DNA of 64,000 nt from Thozetella sp. PMI_491. Lineage: Eukaryota; Ascomycota; Sordariomycetes; Chaetosphaeriales; Chaetosphaeriaceae. Made by a program: the position numbers and the translations under genes. Positions 10,700-24,300 of this stretch are shown piece by piece (position 1 is the first letter of the stretch; each line of letters begins with the position of its first letter). Below the pieces are notes generated by a model, which was given only the letters and a program-made list of their open reading frames with translations, searched no databases and was not told where the DNA came from. Where the stretch lies: the NCBI GenBank assembly GCA_021432635.1, contig MU270058.1, forward strand, positions 186,001 to 250,000, read 5' to 3'.

Positions 10700-13600
10700 G
10701 CGGCGTGCAAGACGCCGGACGAGCCCACTACAATGCGGCCGGGGGAGGAGGATGACTGCACGGAGTTTGGACGGCGCTACCTAGGTCTGGGTTCCTCGTT
10801 TGTACGTTTCGGTATACGATACCCCATCGGCAAGAGGTGGCGGGTGTAGCAAATTTTGTCCGACTGGTGGAAGCAAGCGAGCTGTCTTGGGTTGTTTCGT
10901 GCCCGTCCGCGTTATTTTAGATGCCATACTAGATGAGCTGCTGTGTTGAGCTTATGCGACTGATGTTATAAACGGCTGTGTGCTATCTTCAGTGTACTAA
11001 AACATTATGCGTAACACGCTGTGAGGTCGGGGGGTACGTCTCGAAGGACTAGACTCATCAGGTGCTCGCAAGTTCGCTGATCAGAGCCCTGGTTTAAAGT
11101 ACATGGCTGTGAGTAGATATGCTGTGGTGCGTAGAGATGGCCTCTGGAAGAAATCCGTTCCATCCAAATATTAGTCAAGACCATCCAAATCGTCCTCTGG
11201 GCTCTCTACGGGTTTCCAGGTCTCGAAAAACAACAAGATTTAGATGCAACATCAGGTTGTCCTTAGTATCAGGGCGTAGAAATTCATATCCCTACATCTC
11301 TCTAAGATCTCCAAAGTAGTCATGGTTCCAAGAGAACTAAGGAAATAAACGATTAGTAGAATAAGCCTACTAGGGAGCATTAGGAATATACTAATGTCAC
11401 AAAGTTAGAGGAGGTGGCCGAGTTGAAGCTAGATTTAGACGCTGGGTATCGTCAACACCTCCCTTAGGAACCATGTCACTGAAGAATAGCATGGTTTATA
11501 GATATCCGTATAAATAATGGTGATGAGGTTCTCTTGGCCTGAGAGAGTGCAAAAGCTGCGTACTCTAGCCATTGTAGAACCGGCCCATCGACGTTTGATT
11601 GGGACTAGGGCATAACAGCTGCGTCTGTCCTGCCTCCTGTCACGATCGATACAATATTCACGTTATAGCGTACTTGTTAAGCACCTTTTAGGCCTGTTTA
11701 GACTTTGAAATTGTGGCATCTTATAACATCTTTCTCAACTGGGTAAACACTATGTAGTTACTAGTCAAGTTAAAACTCAACTTGACAGATGCACAGTCTA
11801 CACCCTCAAAAATATAATGACGAGAATGATTATAGCACTAATTGTAGCCCTCAACTCAATACGTGCATGTTATGTGCTTCTGCAGCTCATCGTCTGTAGT
11901 CAAGTTTCATGGCTACGGGATGGGGACACATGGTGTAGACCCGGTAGAGGCAAATGTGTGATATGTATCTACACCGTCACAAAACGAATCTGCCCGATCA
12001 TTCTGTCCCTTGCTAGGTAGTGGGAAGAGGATAGTGGCAACAAGAGGCGAACCAAGGCGAGAGGGTGACTCAGGGGCTCCCTCGTCTACGACAAGAGCAG
12101 CGGTGGACGATACAGTCAGCTTTGCGACTAATTCCATGTGAAGAAGTATAAGCCATCACGGATCGATATGAACCGGTAGAAGTGGCGTCAACGGGATGCA
12201 CTGCAAATGGGTAGCAGCCGTCCTTTTGCCTAATAATACGGCAACCGGGGGCGGCAGGGAGATCGATCCGAATCGCCGCCCGGAGGCTGCGTGGCCGATC
12301 TCACATGCTGACAGTCTATCTTGCCTATATTAGCCCCGTCCCCCCCGTAGATGAGAGGAGAGTGGGTGGAGGGGTGCTGCGTTCTATGGCCCGGGGATAC
12401 GTAGCACCAGCACCCGCTCGGTAAGCCCTACGGCGGCCAGCAGCGGACTACAGCTATGAGTGGCGACGCACCCTATGCTAAAGGGGAGACGTGCATCTTT
12501 AGCTTAAATACATGCACGCCGAGTGACGGACTAAACCTAGCGGAAGGGCCGACCTTGACGGCACGTCGTTCGCCGGGGTGGTTCGTGGCCTATGATGGCT
12601 TGGCTGGTTTCCAAATCGTTCCACCAGCCATGGATGCACCGGCAGAGGGAGAGGACAAAGATAGACTGGTGCCAGGGCCGGGTAGGTCGACCGAGAGCGT
12701 GCTTCAAAAGGCATACGTACGCAGCGATGAGACCGTCTGCCTCTGTGTACGTGGCTCACAGCCAAGCAGCTGTTCTACCTAAAACACAGCTACTCCGCAG
12801 GCCGCCGACCTTGGGACCCAGGTGACGGAAATGGGGTAGCACAAGGTCGGAACAACGAATATACTCGCAGTCAGCACCCGGCAGGTTGTCGGGAAGCGCT
12901 GCCAATGAGAGATGCAAGCTTTGCTGCAGGGTAGGTGCCACAGCCTGGCCAAACCCCCGGGACGGCCGTCAGGCGACTCGAGTGTAACCCTATCCAGCTT
13001 GCAAGGTGCAGGCGTGGCGTTCGCTGGCAGGCCTGAGCTTTGGAGGATGGAGCGAACGAGGGCACTCGGTTCGAGGCCAATGTGTGTTTTTCTTGTTTGT
13101 CTCAGTCATCCGCGACCGCAAGGCGGCGGCGAGTCACGTCCTCCATGTGATTGTGGGTAACTACTATGTATGGGAAACATAGTCTAGGGAAACACCTTGG
13201 CAGGTTTCCCCGCCTCCGGGCCTTCGTCTCGAACTGCTACCGAACCGTAGGCACCTCTGCGGCATACGAGCGTGGCGAGCCGGGGCGCCGCCTGCTAGCC
13301 CAGCGTATTTTTGGCACCTCTTCAGGGCCGCAGGGCTGGGAGAACCGCACCGACAGAGCCTCACGGGCCGGAAAGTGGATATTTGCTGGCGCTGCAACAG
13401 GGCTGAGGCGACCTCTCCACGCCTTGGGTGCCCAATCACAGCAGAGAGCGCCAGGAGGGCAGGGAAGGGCCAGGATTGCGGCACAGCCACAATGGCAGGA
13501 TCAGACGGGGCGAGCCTGGCGGGTTACGGGCATGCCCAATTCGTCCGACGCGTGCTGCGCGCAATGGGAGCAAGCGCGTTATCTCTAGGTATGGGTGTGG

Positions 13601-16600
13601 GGGGGGGGGGGAGAAGAAGGACTGTGCTTGTGAGATGGGATGAAAGCTCGGATCTCGCACAGATTCCGCAGTCGATGGGAGTTCGTGGGGGGAAAGGGGA
13701 GGGAAGCTCGCGAAATGAACCTTCAGCCACCGTTGCGCCGGCGAGTTTCCGGCCTGGCTACGGATGGAGCTCCCCCTTTCCTCCCCCACTTGCTAAAGTC
13801 CGCTCAGTTCTACAAAATTCCCCAGAATGGCGGCTAGGGGCTTGCCTGGGTCTCTGCTCTCCTGGCCACCCGAGAAAGATAAGGTATTATTTAGCTGCCG
13901 CGTGCATTGCGGAAGGGGATGTCGTGCCCTGGCTGGTCCGATCAGGGGGAGGCCCAGCAGGAAAACCCCGGCCGGCCTCGTTAGCGACGTTTAAGCCGCC
14001 AGATTAAGCGGTATGCGGCGTGGGCACTTTCCGGGATGGAAAGGGGTGGAGAACCCGAACGCACATCTTCGGAATAAGGACTAAGTCTGTCGATTGTTTA
14101 AAGAAGCCGACTTGGTCGGAAATATCTAGCGAAGTGGATATGGCAGGCAGGTGAAGCAGCAGAACGGTGCGACGGAGACATCAGCACACGACACTGGGTG
14201 GAAACCTTGGCTGCGCGTGAGCCCCAAAGAGGTGGCTTCATAATGCTGTACTTTGTAGTTTTCCCACCCCAGGGCTGGCCGGCCGCTACCCCCGCCGCCG
14301 ATCGGGGTAGCAATCGCGCCTATGGCCATCGTCGGAAGGTTCGCTCGACAATTAAATGGGGACTGCAGCCATTATGTCAGCGCTAGGAGATAGGCCCCAG
14401 TAGTCAACCTGTGCAATCGCCGTTCAAGGCCATTCTTTTTACCAGGGTGTTCGCAATTTGCCCACCCAAAGAGGCCCTGATCAGGCCAAGCAGGTCCAGA
14501 GATCCCCGCGCAGCGTCCCGCCTGGGACCGTACAGATTGTCGGCCCTGGCGTCTCGTGAAGGCAGCCTCCTTTCTGCACGACAGCTAGGTAGCTAAATTA
14601 CACCCCCCGCAGCCCAACCTCCCAGCTTCCCCTTCCCCTCCCCTCTCGAGGTCGACCCATTCTCCCGTCCTCGCTGACACCGACTACCGCCCTCTCCCTA
14701 TCAGCTGCGGACGGCGGTAACACAACTGCCCGCTGTTTCAGGAAAATGCCCGGGACCTTATTTGTAGATCGGCACGCGGTGGGTGAGAGGGCGGCTCAAA
14801 AGGACCCTGAACCCATGGGGTTTTTGGAAGCGACCCCACCGACGCGCCTACATAGTATGTACACGTCCGCGCGACTTGCGCTGAAGGATCCCTGGGAGCA
14901 GGGGTCGAAGCTGGCAGGTGGGGCGTGGGATGGACTCACCCCGCCCATCCACCCGCTCATCCAGATCTGAGCGCCGGAAACAGCTTGAAAAAGGAAGTCG
15001 AAAAAAAAGTCGTCGGCGACCCATGTAGCGGTTCTGATGGCATGTCTCACCTCAGCAATTGCGGCAGACGTCAATTTCGTATACAGTCTACTTTGTATAT
15101 TCTGCGGGATTCCACGTCTCTTGCCCCCGGGGAGACTGCGGCAGCATATTCGCGCCCGGCACGGCTCCTGGAGTCTGCTGCAGCAGCGCAGGACTCGGGC
15201 TGCACGCCCCCTAAGGCACTTTGTGCAATGCTCTGCTCCGAATTGGCAATCCAAGTCCCTTAGTAATTGCGCGCATGGTCCAGGCCGGCCCTCATTCGGG
15301 TTTCCGCATGAAGGCCTCTGCGGCACACAGCCCAGCCAAAAAAACATCCTGGCAACTACGACCGGTATATGTCGTTTCGTCTTATGCCCTCCCCCACCGG
15401 CTTCGCGACACCACTTGGTGAGGGGATGCGGCATCGCGGGGTCTTCCAACCTTGGTGTCCCGCAGGCTGGTGATGCGATGTCGCATAGGCCCAGACTGTT
15501 CTGCCGGGAAATGTGGCTTGAGGTTGCCAGCTGGGCTGGGTGCCATCGCCAATGAGAAATCGGCTGCTTGGCCACCTAATGGTCAGCCCATGTGAAGCTG
15601 GCCAGACTTCCCCTCATCGAGTTGCCCCAAGCTCGCACTCAGCACCCCTTCAATCGCCATCGCCTGTCCGCCCCCCCAAGCATTGGCATTGTGCTGCACC
15701 ACCGCGGCGGTCTCGTGTCCTTTTGTCTTTTTTTTCTTCTTCTTCCCTTCTCGGGTATGGCCTCTTGCCGCGATGGCGAACAACCGCCAGGGTGGGATCC
15801 CGTTGTAGCCTTTTTCTGCGCCGATCGACGACGGGAACGGGGTCCAGGCCGGGGACGAGGATGTAGGTCGGCGAAAGTGTGGAACGCGGATCTGTCTTCG
15901 AGGACGAAACTTCGTATCGGCGCATCTGGGAAGGGTCACCGTCTTCCCCGCCCGCGCGGGCTGCTGTATGGTGAGATCATGCTTGCTTTAAAGTTTCGTC
16001 GACCTCGCCTCCGCGCCGGGGGCTCCATGCAGACGGCCGGGGTCTCCAATGGTAACACGGGGGAAGCCGAAGCTCTTAAATCGCTGGCCCACAACCCGTC
16101 CGGAGGAAAGACAGGTCTCGCCGGCGACAGAAGAGGCCTTCCAGCAACATCGGGGTCTCTTGGCTCTCAGACGTCGCCGGTGGTATTTGAATATCGACTG
16201 TGACGTGCCATTTGAGCGAGTACGGCCTGCTGACGATTGGCTCGAACGCCATCCCGCGTCGGCGCATCCAAGGGCTGAGGTGAGATTTGCGCTAGCCGCT
16301 CGCATTTTTCCTATATACACCGCCGGCGGGTCCTTGTGGGGACGCTCGTGCAGCGTGGCAGGCAGCTGAGAAGGCGAGGGCGTTCGACTTGGATGGCTAT
16401 GGCGGCCGCTTGGTCAGGGATCGTTACTTTGTACCGGACTTTAATTTGCACCAACATCGCCCGCCTTACTTCGCTGTGGCGCCCCAGCGGGCGTCTCAGC
16501 ATTTCGCCGGGCTTCAGGGCTGGGGCCTCTTATCGCGGCCGCCGTCTACAGTAGCACAAGTGCGGAGTCGGTCGCGCGCAGCTTGGAGAGAGAAAACAAA

Positions 16601-18390
16601 AATGAGCCCAGGTAAACTCAAGACGAGCGGGGACAAAGAGAGGCGTACGAAGTAGGAAGATACGATGCCGAGCCTGGGAGGCTCTATTCTCGGTGGTCTA
16701 GGGCCGGGAGTGAAGCACCCGATACTCTCTACTGCCGACATAGTATACTGCTACAGAGGTGACCCTTGGAGTAGGCGCCGGACTAATGCGGGCAGAGGGT
16801 CTGCTATCGGCCACCAGCCACGCTGGCGGCCACTTTTCGGCTGCTGCGCCAAGCAGAGGCTGACATGAAGTCATCCGCAATCGCATAGTTGCTTGGCTGA
16901 GTCTTTTTATTCCCTGCCCCAGTTCGACTAGCTTGCCCCATTGCCGACCGTCCGTCTCACCCCAGGGCGACATTGGCCCTTGCCCCGACCCACGCCCCCC
17001 CGCCCCTTTCACTTTTTTTTTTTTTTCCTTCTTTGCTCTCTCTGCGATCCCCCTAGCCCACCCCTTCCGTCGACCGAAGAAACTGTGGAGGCAACGGCTG
17101 AAGCGAACAAACGCCTTGGCTGCCCTGGAGTCTCTCTGCTGTCGGGAAATTCGGGGTCACTCCTGAATCAAATAGTTTAGCAGAGAAGCCAGCCAAGGCA
17201 GAGTGGCGGTCCGTCGATTCCAGTTGTTGCGAGTCGTCGTCGGCACTGCTCTTCGCTCGCTCCTGCTCATCTCTTGAGGTTGACAGGGTACATCTCGCGT
17301 AGCCAGGAGCGCTTTGCTGACCTTGCACATGCTGCACCCCTCCTGGGAATAGGGGTTGGCCTAGGGCAGCCCTATGTACCAAGCATAAGCTACCATGGAG
17401 CTGTGAATGGTAGGCTCTGAGTGGCTGGTTCCCGAGGAACCACGGGGAAGGGGAGGGGTGTGCGTTGTTCGTCCTTTGCCGCCCCAGCAGTCCTGCAGGC
17501 TATGGTGACTCCCGCCGGAGAGAGGGCGAGAGAGGAGAGAGACAAAGCAGCAGCGTTCGTCGCCCGTTGGGCAGCTAGTCTCACGCCTCACAGCCGACAT
17601 TAGGGGCGCCGGGACTGCGCGATGCCGCAATCATGCTGCCTTGGGGCATGCTGACCACGGCCGCGAGATGAGCCAACCGGCGCTGACGGAACCCACTCGT
17701 AGCTATCGATAAGTCTACACCCCCCCCCTTCCCTCCCTCATAGCCGACTCGACTAATTATGGCAACGATGGGGTGGGCTATGTTGGGCCGGCCCATGCTG
17801 CTGGGAAATCACGTTTTACCTAACTGGGATAGTTTGACGGTTCATCCACACCGCGCAGGAGCCAAGCTCCTGCTCAGCTCCCTCTAGTCCCCTCGCGGGC
17901 GGATGCACCGTGGCCGGCTAGCCCACGCGCTGCTCTGTGAGAAATCGCAGCTTGGCCTGGTGCTGACTGCAGGCTCCAGCTTTCCAGGCTCACCAGCCCG
18001 CCTCCCATTCGAGGAACGCCGCGAGCCGGGGCCCTCGAGCTTCTGTGGCTTTGCTAGCCCCTGCCCGCTGACTTTCTGGTCCTCGCTCGAATAAATACAG
18101 TTCGGCGTCATGGTGCCGATGCTCTCTTGCTCTCCCTTTTCGAGTGTTTCCTTATCCTCACCCAAGTCGCTCTGCTGACTTTTGATACCCGCTTGGCACC
18201 GGTCACCCCATCACCGGTCAGGCACAGTTGCGCGGTTGTTTCCCTTTGCCCCACGAAGCTGCCTCTCGTGCCATTGCTTGCCGGGCAGATCTTTTTCTTT
18301 AACCCTCGCCCTTTCTCGTTCTAATTCTGCGTTCCCCGCGGGTAGTGTTTTCTTATCTAATCCGCCCGCCTGGGCGCGACAGCTTTCGCG
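10700..18390. other. 7.7 kb gene-free region with AT-rich block
   Basis: I find no supportable gene. From about 10950 to 12150 the DNA drops to roughly 35-45 percent GC (one 60-bp line at 11341 is 35 percent) and is rich in TpA, unlike the GC-rich remainder; see the separate entry. The stretch from 12.2 to 18.1 kb is GC-rich noncoding DNA with homopolymer tracts, including 13 G at 13599-13611, and open frames without ATG starts or motifs. The last 269 bases before the glucan synthase start contain no ATG and are pyrimidine-rich, suggesting its leader. Confidence 0.6.
10950..12150. repeat. AT-rich, TpA-rich relic block, possibly RIP-mutated
   Basis: Base composition changes sharply just after the GS-like gene. 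The block has many TA dinucleotides and stop codons in all frames, and no recognisable protein. It holds an 8-bp inverted repeat with a 7-nt loop (arms 11764-11771 and 11779-11786), the same arm sequence again at 11899-11906, and a second inverted pair of 8 bp (11932-11939 and 11968-11975). RIP acting on a former repeat would produce such DNA; the parent element cannot be identified here. Confidence 0.45.
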
Positions 18391-21300
18391 ATGGTCGCGA
18401 TTCTCATGGCCTTGCTCGGCGCGAGCTTGGTCCAAGGCTTGAAGTTCATCCCCGAGTTCGACGACTGGAACTTGAACAAGAACGAGCAAACCACGGACCC
18501 ATTAAAATACACAACTACTAAGCTGAGCAGCTATCACCCATCACCAGATAACTGGCGGTTTCCCTTTTACACACTCTTCCTCGACAGGCTCGCCAACGGC
18601 GAACCCGAGAACGACAACATCAACGGCACCGTATTCGAGCAAGATCTTACCGGTAATCAGTTCAGACATGGCGGTGATCTCCAGGGTCTCATCGACTCCA
18701 TGGACTATATCCAGGGAATGGGCATGAAGGTACTGTCGCAGCCGCTCTCTGCAGCATTTTCTTGACATTCAAAGTCTAACGGAAATTTTAGGGTCTTTAC
18801 ATTGCGGGTTCTCCCTTCATGAACTTGCCCTGGGGCGTTGACTCTTACTCTGTAAGTTTTTTTTGGGGGGTTTGGGTGGCAGAGTGCATTGCTGACCTAC
18901 AAACAGCCGGTCGACCTCACACTCTTGGATCAGCACTTCGGCAACATCACGATGTGGCAGAAAATGGTGAAGGAGGCGCACGACCGGGGCATGTACGTGA
19001 TCTTGGATCACACCATGTCTACGTAAGTATCCTCGTGAGCGTCGGAGGACAAGCGAGAATGAGCAGGGCCACTAACCGATCGTCTTCGCAGCATGTCTGA
19101 TCTCCTTGCCTTCAAGGGATTCGAGAATATCAGCGCCACTTTCGATGTCAAAGAGCACGACGCGCTTTACAAGGGAACCCGGCAGTACCTCGACTTCCAG
19201 ATTAGCAACGAATACAAGGACCAGTGCGACTACCCGCGATTCTGGTTCGAGGACGGCACTCTACTGAATAACAATGACCTTGGCCTCAAGGGCTGCTACG
19301 CCAGTGATTTCGACCAGTACGGTGACATCGAGGCCTTCGGCGTCTTCCCCGATTGGCAGCGTTCCCTGGCAAAGTTCGCCAGTGTACAGGACCGTCTCCG
19401 AGAATGGGTTCCCGCCGTGCGGGAGCGCCTGGAAGTTTTCTCTTGCCTCACCGTCACGCTGCTCGATATCGACGGTTTCCGTTTCGATAAGGCCACGCAA
19501 ATCACGGTCGACGCCCTCGGCGCTCACTCGGCTGCGGTACGCGAATGTGCCGCCGCCTTGGGAAAGAAGAACTTTTTCTTGCCCGGCGAAATTACTGGAG
19601 GAAACACATACGGCTCCATCTACCTGGGTCGCGGCCGCCAGCCGGACATGAAGCCCGCCACCGCGGCCGACGCCATGAAGCTTACCAGCAAGTCGGCCAA
19701 TGATGACGGTGCGAAGAAATTCAGCATTCGCGACCGCGGCCAGAACGCGCTCGACTCGGCTGCGTTCCACTACTCCATCTACCGTTTTCTCACACGTTTC
19801 CTCGGCATGAGCGGCAACTTGGAGGCCGGTTTCGATCTGCCTCCGAGCTGGACCGAGATGTGGACGCAGATGATGCTGACAAACGACATGGTGAATGCCA
19901 ACACCGGTGTCTTTGACCCCCGCCATATGTACGGTGTTACCAACCAGGACGTGTTCCGCTGGCCCACCATCCAGCAGGGTGTTGAGCGCATGGTTATGGG
20001 CTTCTTCATCACCAACATGCACTTCCCGGGCATTCCGCTCGTGCTCTACGGCGAGGAGCAGGCGCTGTATCTGCTTGACAGCACTGCCCCGAACTACATC
20101 TTCGGCCGTCAGCCGATGACGGCAACCCAGGCGTGGAGGATGCACGGCTGCCACGCCACTAACAGCACTCAGTACTTCGAGTGGCCTATCGAGAAGGGCA
20201 GGGATGGCTGTAAGGACGAGACGACTGCGTACGATCACAGGGACCCGACCCATCCCGTCCGCAACCTCATGAAGAGCATGTACCACATCCGTGACACCTA
20301 CGAGTCGATCAGCGAGGGCTGGCTGGTGCAGGAGCTTTCGAAGCAGACCAGCTCCAGGATCCTCGATGGCAGCAACCAGACCGAGACCGAGTTCGGCGTC
20401 TGGTCTATCGTGCGCTCGTTCGTCGCAGGAGTTCAGACGCCCTTGCCCCAGCAGCCGATTTGGCTGGTCTACCATAACAACCCCGAGAAGACCACCTACA
20501 CGTTCGACTGCAAGACCAAAGGCAAGGACTTCCTCTCGCCGTTTGACGAGAAGTCCAAAGTCCAGAATCTCTTCGCCCCGTTCGACACCATTACCCTCGA
20601 GACCTCGACCCAGAACATGCAGTTCGGGAGCTTCGAGACGAACAGCGGATGCCTCAGCTCGATCACCATGGAGCCCTACGAATTCCGCATGTATGTGCCA
20701 GTCGGAAACTGGACGGGCCCGCCCCCCATGATCACCAAGTTCACTCCCGGCCACGATGCTCCTATCAACAGCGCTGATATCAACGGCAACGTTGATATCA
20801 CTTTTGAGTTCTCCGAGGAGATGGACTGCGATGGCATCACCAAAGCTTTGAGCATTAGCTCGAGTGTCGAAAGTGGCGGCTCGCCCAAGGTTGGCACTGC
20901 CAAGTGCACGACGCTCAAGAACGAGGCGGTCGCCGACTTCGTTGGCGCGATTCCCTCGGCTTACCGGTGGGCGGCGACCCTGTCCAACGTCCAGGATGGC
21001 GTCCACACCCTTACCCTAAAGAACGCCCCGAACAAGGCTGGTACCAAGTCCACCAACGCGACGGATCACCTTCTGCTCCGTGTCGGTGCTTCCACCAACC
21101 CCATCGTCTTCCCTACTTCGGCCAACTATTCCAAGACTCTGTTGACCAGGGAGGGCAGCGACCTGTTTGTCAACCACGCGGCCCCCGGTGCCAACAAGTG
21201 GCGGTACTCGACCAACTGGGGTTCGACCTACAGCGACTGGATGCCCTACTCGGGCGGCAAGGAGAAGATCACCGAGCTCCCCTGGTCCGGCACTGATCTC

Positions 21301-24300
21301 CAGAAATGGAGCGGCGACCACGTCATCGCACAGTACTTCTCCAAGGCCCATGGTAGCAGCAGCTTCCGGCAGGAGGGTGACAGCACTGACATGCCCATCC
21401 GGCGTTTCCCTCACCTGTTCGCTCACGGCACTTTCAACAAGTTCGGCTTCGACGGTGGCGTGCGTAACCAGATGAGCCTAAACCAAGACGGCCGGTGGGA
21501 GATGCACCTCATGGACGAGTGGCCTACTCAGTTCCAGCTGAACGTCTGGGGCATGAACCCCGACGGAAAGCCTGATGCCTCATGGGTGTACGGTGATGTC
21601 GACCTGGACGGCATCATCGACCGCATGCCCCCCAGCTCTGTCGCTCTCAACGTGCTGAACGCCACGGAGCCGCCTCCGATGCCCGCCCTCTCGTACAAGC
21701 TGGTCTTCGACGACCACACCTACAGCTTCAGCATGGAACCTCAGGGCAACATGTGGGTTCAGATCATCATCTTCATCCTCCTCGCTACGCTCCCTGTTGC
21801 CGGCGGTCTTTTGTCGGTGTGGATCTTCATGGGCTCCTTCTACAAGGTCAAGATCAACAAGGTTGGCTTCAAGAAGCGCGGCCGCTCGCCCCTGCGCAGC
21901 ATTGGCAACCGCCTGAGCAGCCTTTCTTTCGAGAACTTCCGCCACAAGGACGACGATGGCATGGAGCTCGGCGCCGTCCCCGGCAAGCGCAGGAAGGTCA
22001 TCATCGCCACCATGGAGTACAACATCGATGACTGGAACATCAAGATCAAGATCGGTGGTCTCGGTGTCATGGCCCAGCTTATGGGCAAGGCTCTGGAGCA
22101 CCAGGATCTCGTCTGGGTCGTGCCCTGCGTCGGTGGAATCGACTACCCGATCGACCAGCGTGCCGAGCCCATGTACGTCCCTATCATGGGCAAGGAGTAC
22201 GAGATCGAGGTCCAGTACCACCAGGTCCAGAACATCACCTACGTGCTGCTCGATGCCCCCATCTTCCGCCAGCAGTCCAAGGCCGACCCCTACCCGCCGC
22301 GCATGGACGATATCGACTCGGCCATCTACTACTCGGCGTGGAACTACTGTATCGCCGAGAGCATCCGCCGCTTTAACCCGGATCTGTACCACATCAACGA
22401 CTACCACGGCGCCGCTGCTCCTCTCTACCTGCTCCCTGAGCGCACCATTCCTTGCGCCCTGTCTCTCCACAACGCCGAATTCCAGGGTATGTGGCCCATG
22501 CGCAACGCTGAGGAGTCCAAGGAGGTGTGCGAGGTCTTCAACCTCGACCCCGAGATCGTCAAGGAGTATGTCCAGTTCGGCTCTGTATTCAACCTGCTCC
22601 ACGCTGGTGCCTCGTACCTCCGTGTCCACCAGAAGGGCTTCGGCGCCGTCGGTGTGTCCAAGAAGTATGGTGACCGTTCGTACGCTCGTTACCCCATCTT
22701 CTGGGGACTGTCCAAGATTGGCCAGCTGCCCAACCCCGATCCCAGCGACACGGCTGAGTGGAGCCGCGACGATGTGGTCAACGAGAAGGACGTCGTCATC
22801 GACATGGAGGCCGAGAGCAAGCGTGGCGAACTCCGTAAGCAGGCCCAGGAGTGGGCTAATCTCAACGTCGACCCTGAGGCTGAGCTGTTTGTCTTCGTCG
22901 GTCGTTGGTCTCTCCAGAAGGGTGTGGATCTGATCGCCGATATCTTCCCGTCTGTCCTCGAGAAGCACCCTAAGGTCCAGCTCATCTGCGTCGGTCCCGT
23001 CATTGATCTTTACGGCAAGTTCGCTGCGCTCAAGCTCAGCAAGCTCATGGAGAAGTACCCCGGCCGTGTCTACAGCAAGCCCGAGTTCACTGCCCTCCCG
23101 CCTTACATCTTCAGCGGTGCCGAGTTCGCCCTGATCCCGTCGCGTGATGAGCCCTTCGGTCTGGTTGCTGTCGAGTTCGGTCGCAAGGGTGCGCTCGGTG
23201 TCGGTGCCCGCGTCGGTGGTCTTGGTCAGATGCCCGGTTTCTGGTACACGATCGAGTCGACCGCTCCCCAGCATCTGCTCCACCAGTTCCGCCAGTCCAT
23301 TGTCGCCGCTCTCGAGTGCAAGCCCAAGGCTCGCCAGCAGATGAGGGCATGGAGTGCCAAGCAGCGTTTCCCCGTCAAGCAGTGGGTCGAGGACCTCGAT
23401 ACCCTCCAGACCACCGCCATCAAGACCCATCTCCGCGAGGCCAAGAAGCACAGGCGGCTCACAGGCGGCGCTTCCCTCCTCACTGTTCCGTCCAACGTCG
23501 ACCTGCACAACCCGGGTGGCAACCGTGGCTACTTCGACGATTCTGACATCGAGACTCCTCTCCACTCCCGCTCCCGCTCTTCGACTCTCACTGTTCCCCA
23601 CATCGCCGAGCCGGGCAGCGACCACGAGGACCTCGGTCGCCGCTCTATCTCGAACCCCTTCGCTGACCAGCCGCACTCGGCCCCTGGAACCCCCCCGGCT
23701 AACCGGGACGAGGAGGGCGCTGATGAGCCGTTCCTGCCGCCCAACCCGATGTTCAGCAACCAGTCTGCTCGCTCGTCTGTGGCCAGCTTCCAGACCCTGA
23801 CGCCCAACGACCCCAACGCCTCGCGCCTCAGCGTTGACACCTTCGCCATGCGCATGATGTCGCCTGACAGCTCCGAGACGCGTCCGCAGGCCTTCGGTCT
23901 TAACCCCCAGGCCCGCCCCGACGCCTCGCGCCTGTATGCCAACCGGAACAGCTCTCGTCTCTCAGTCATCGACGTCGTTGGCGACCGCCAGGACTTCAAG
24001 CTCCAGAAGGTCGACCCCTTCTTCACCGATAGCACCGGCGAGTACTACAAGAACTTCGAGTCTAGGCTCGGCGGCCTGACCGCCAAGAACTCGGACACGG
24101 ACCTGTGCATCGAGGACTACCTCAAGGAGAGCGAGAAGAAGTGGTTCAAGGAGTTCCGCGACGCCAAGCTGGGCCGCAGCCGCAGCCCCAGCCGGGCGCC
24201 CAGCCCCAACCCCGGCGCTGGCCTGATCGTTAAGAAGAACAGGCAGTCCCGCCAGAGCGTATCGAGCGTCAACAGCCTTGCCCCTTCGGACGAGGACGAC

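Noticed and set aside
13375-14007. 210-codon plus-strand frame
   Set aside because: Runs through a 13-G homopolymer, has no codon bias and no recognisable motif.
14796-15575. 259-codon minus-strand frame in the gene-free region
   Set aside because: Begins at GTG, not ATG; Arg/Cys/Pro-rich composition typical of random GC-rich DNA; no codon bias or domain.
19261-23676. Very long minus-strand open frames (581 and 698 codons) opposite the glucan synthase
   Set aside because: They mirror the sense gene's codon bias (C-ending codons avoid antisense stops), have Val/Leu/Asp/Gly-rich nonsense composition and no domains.
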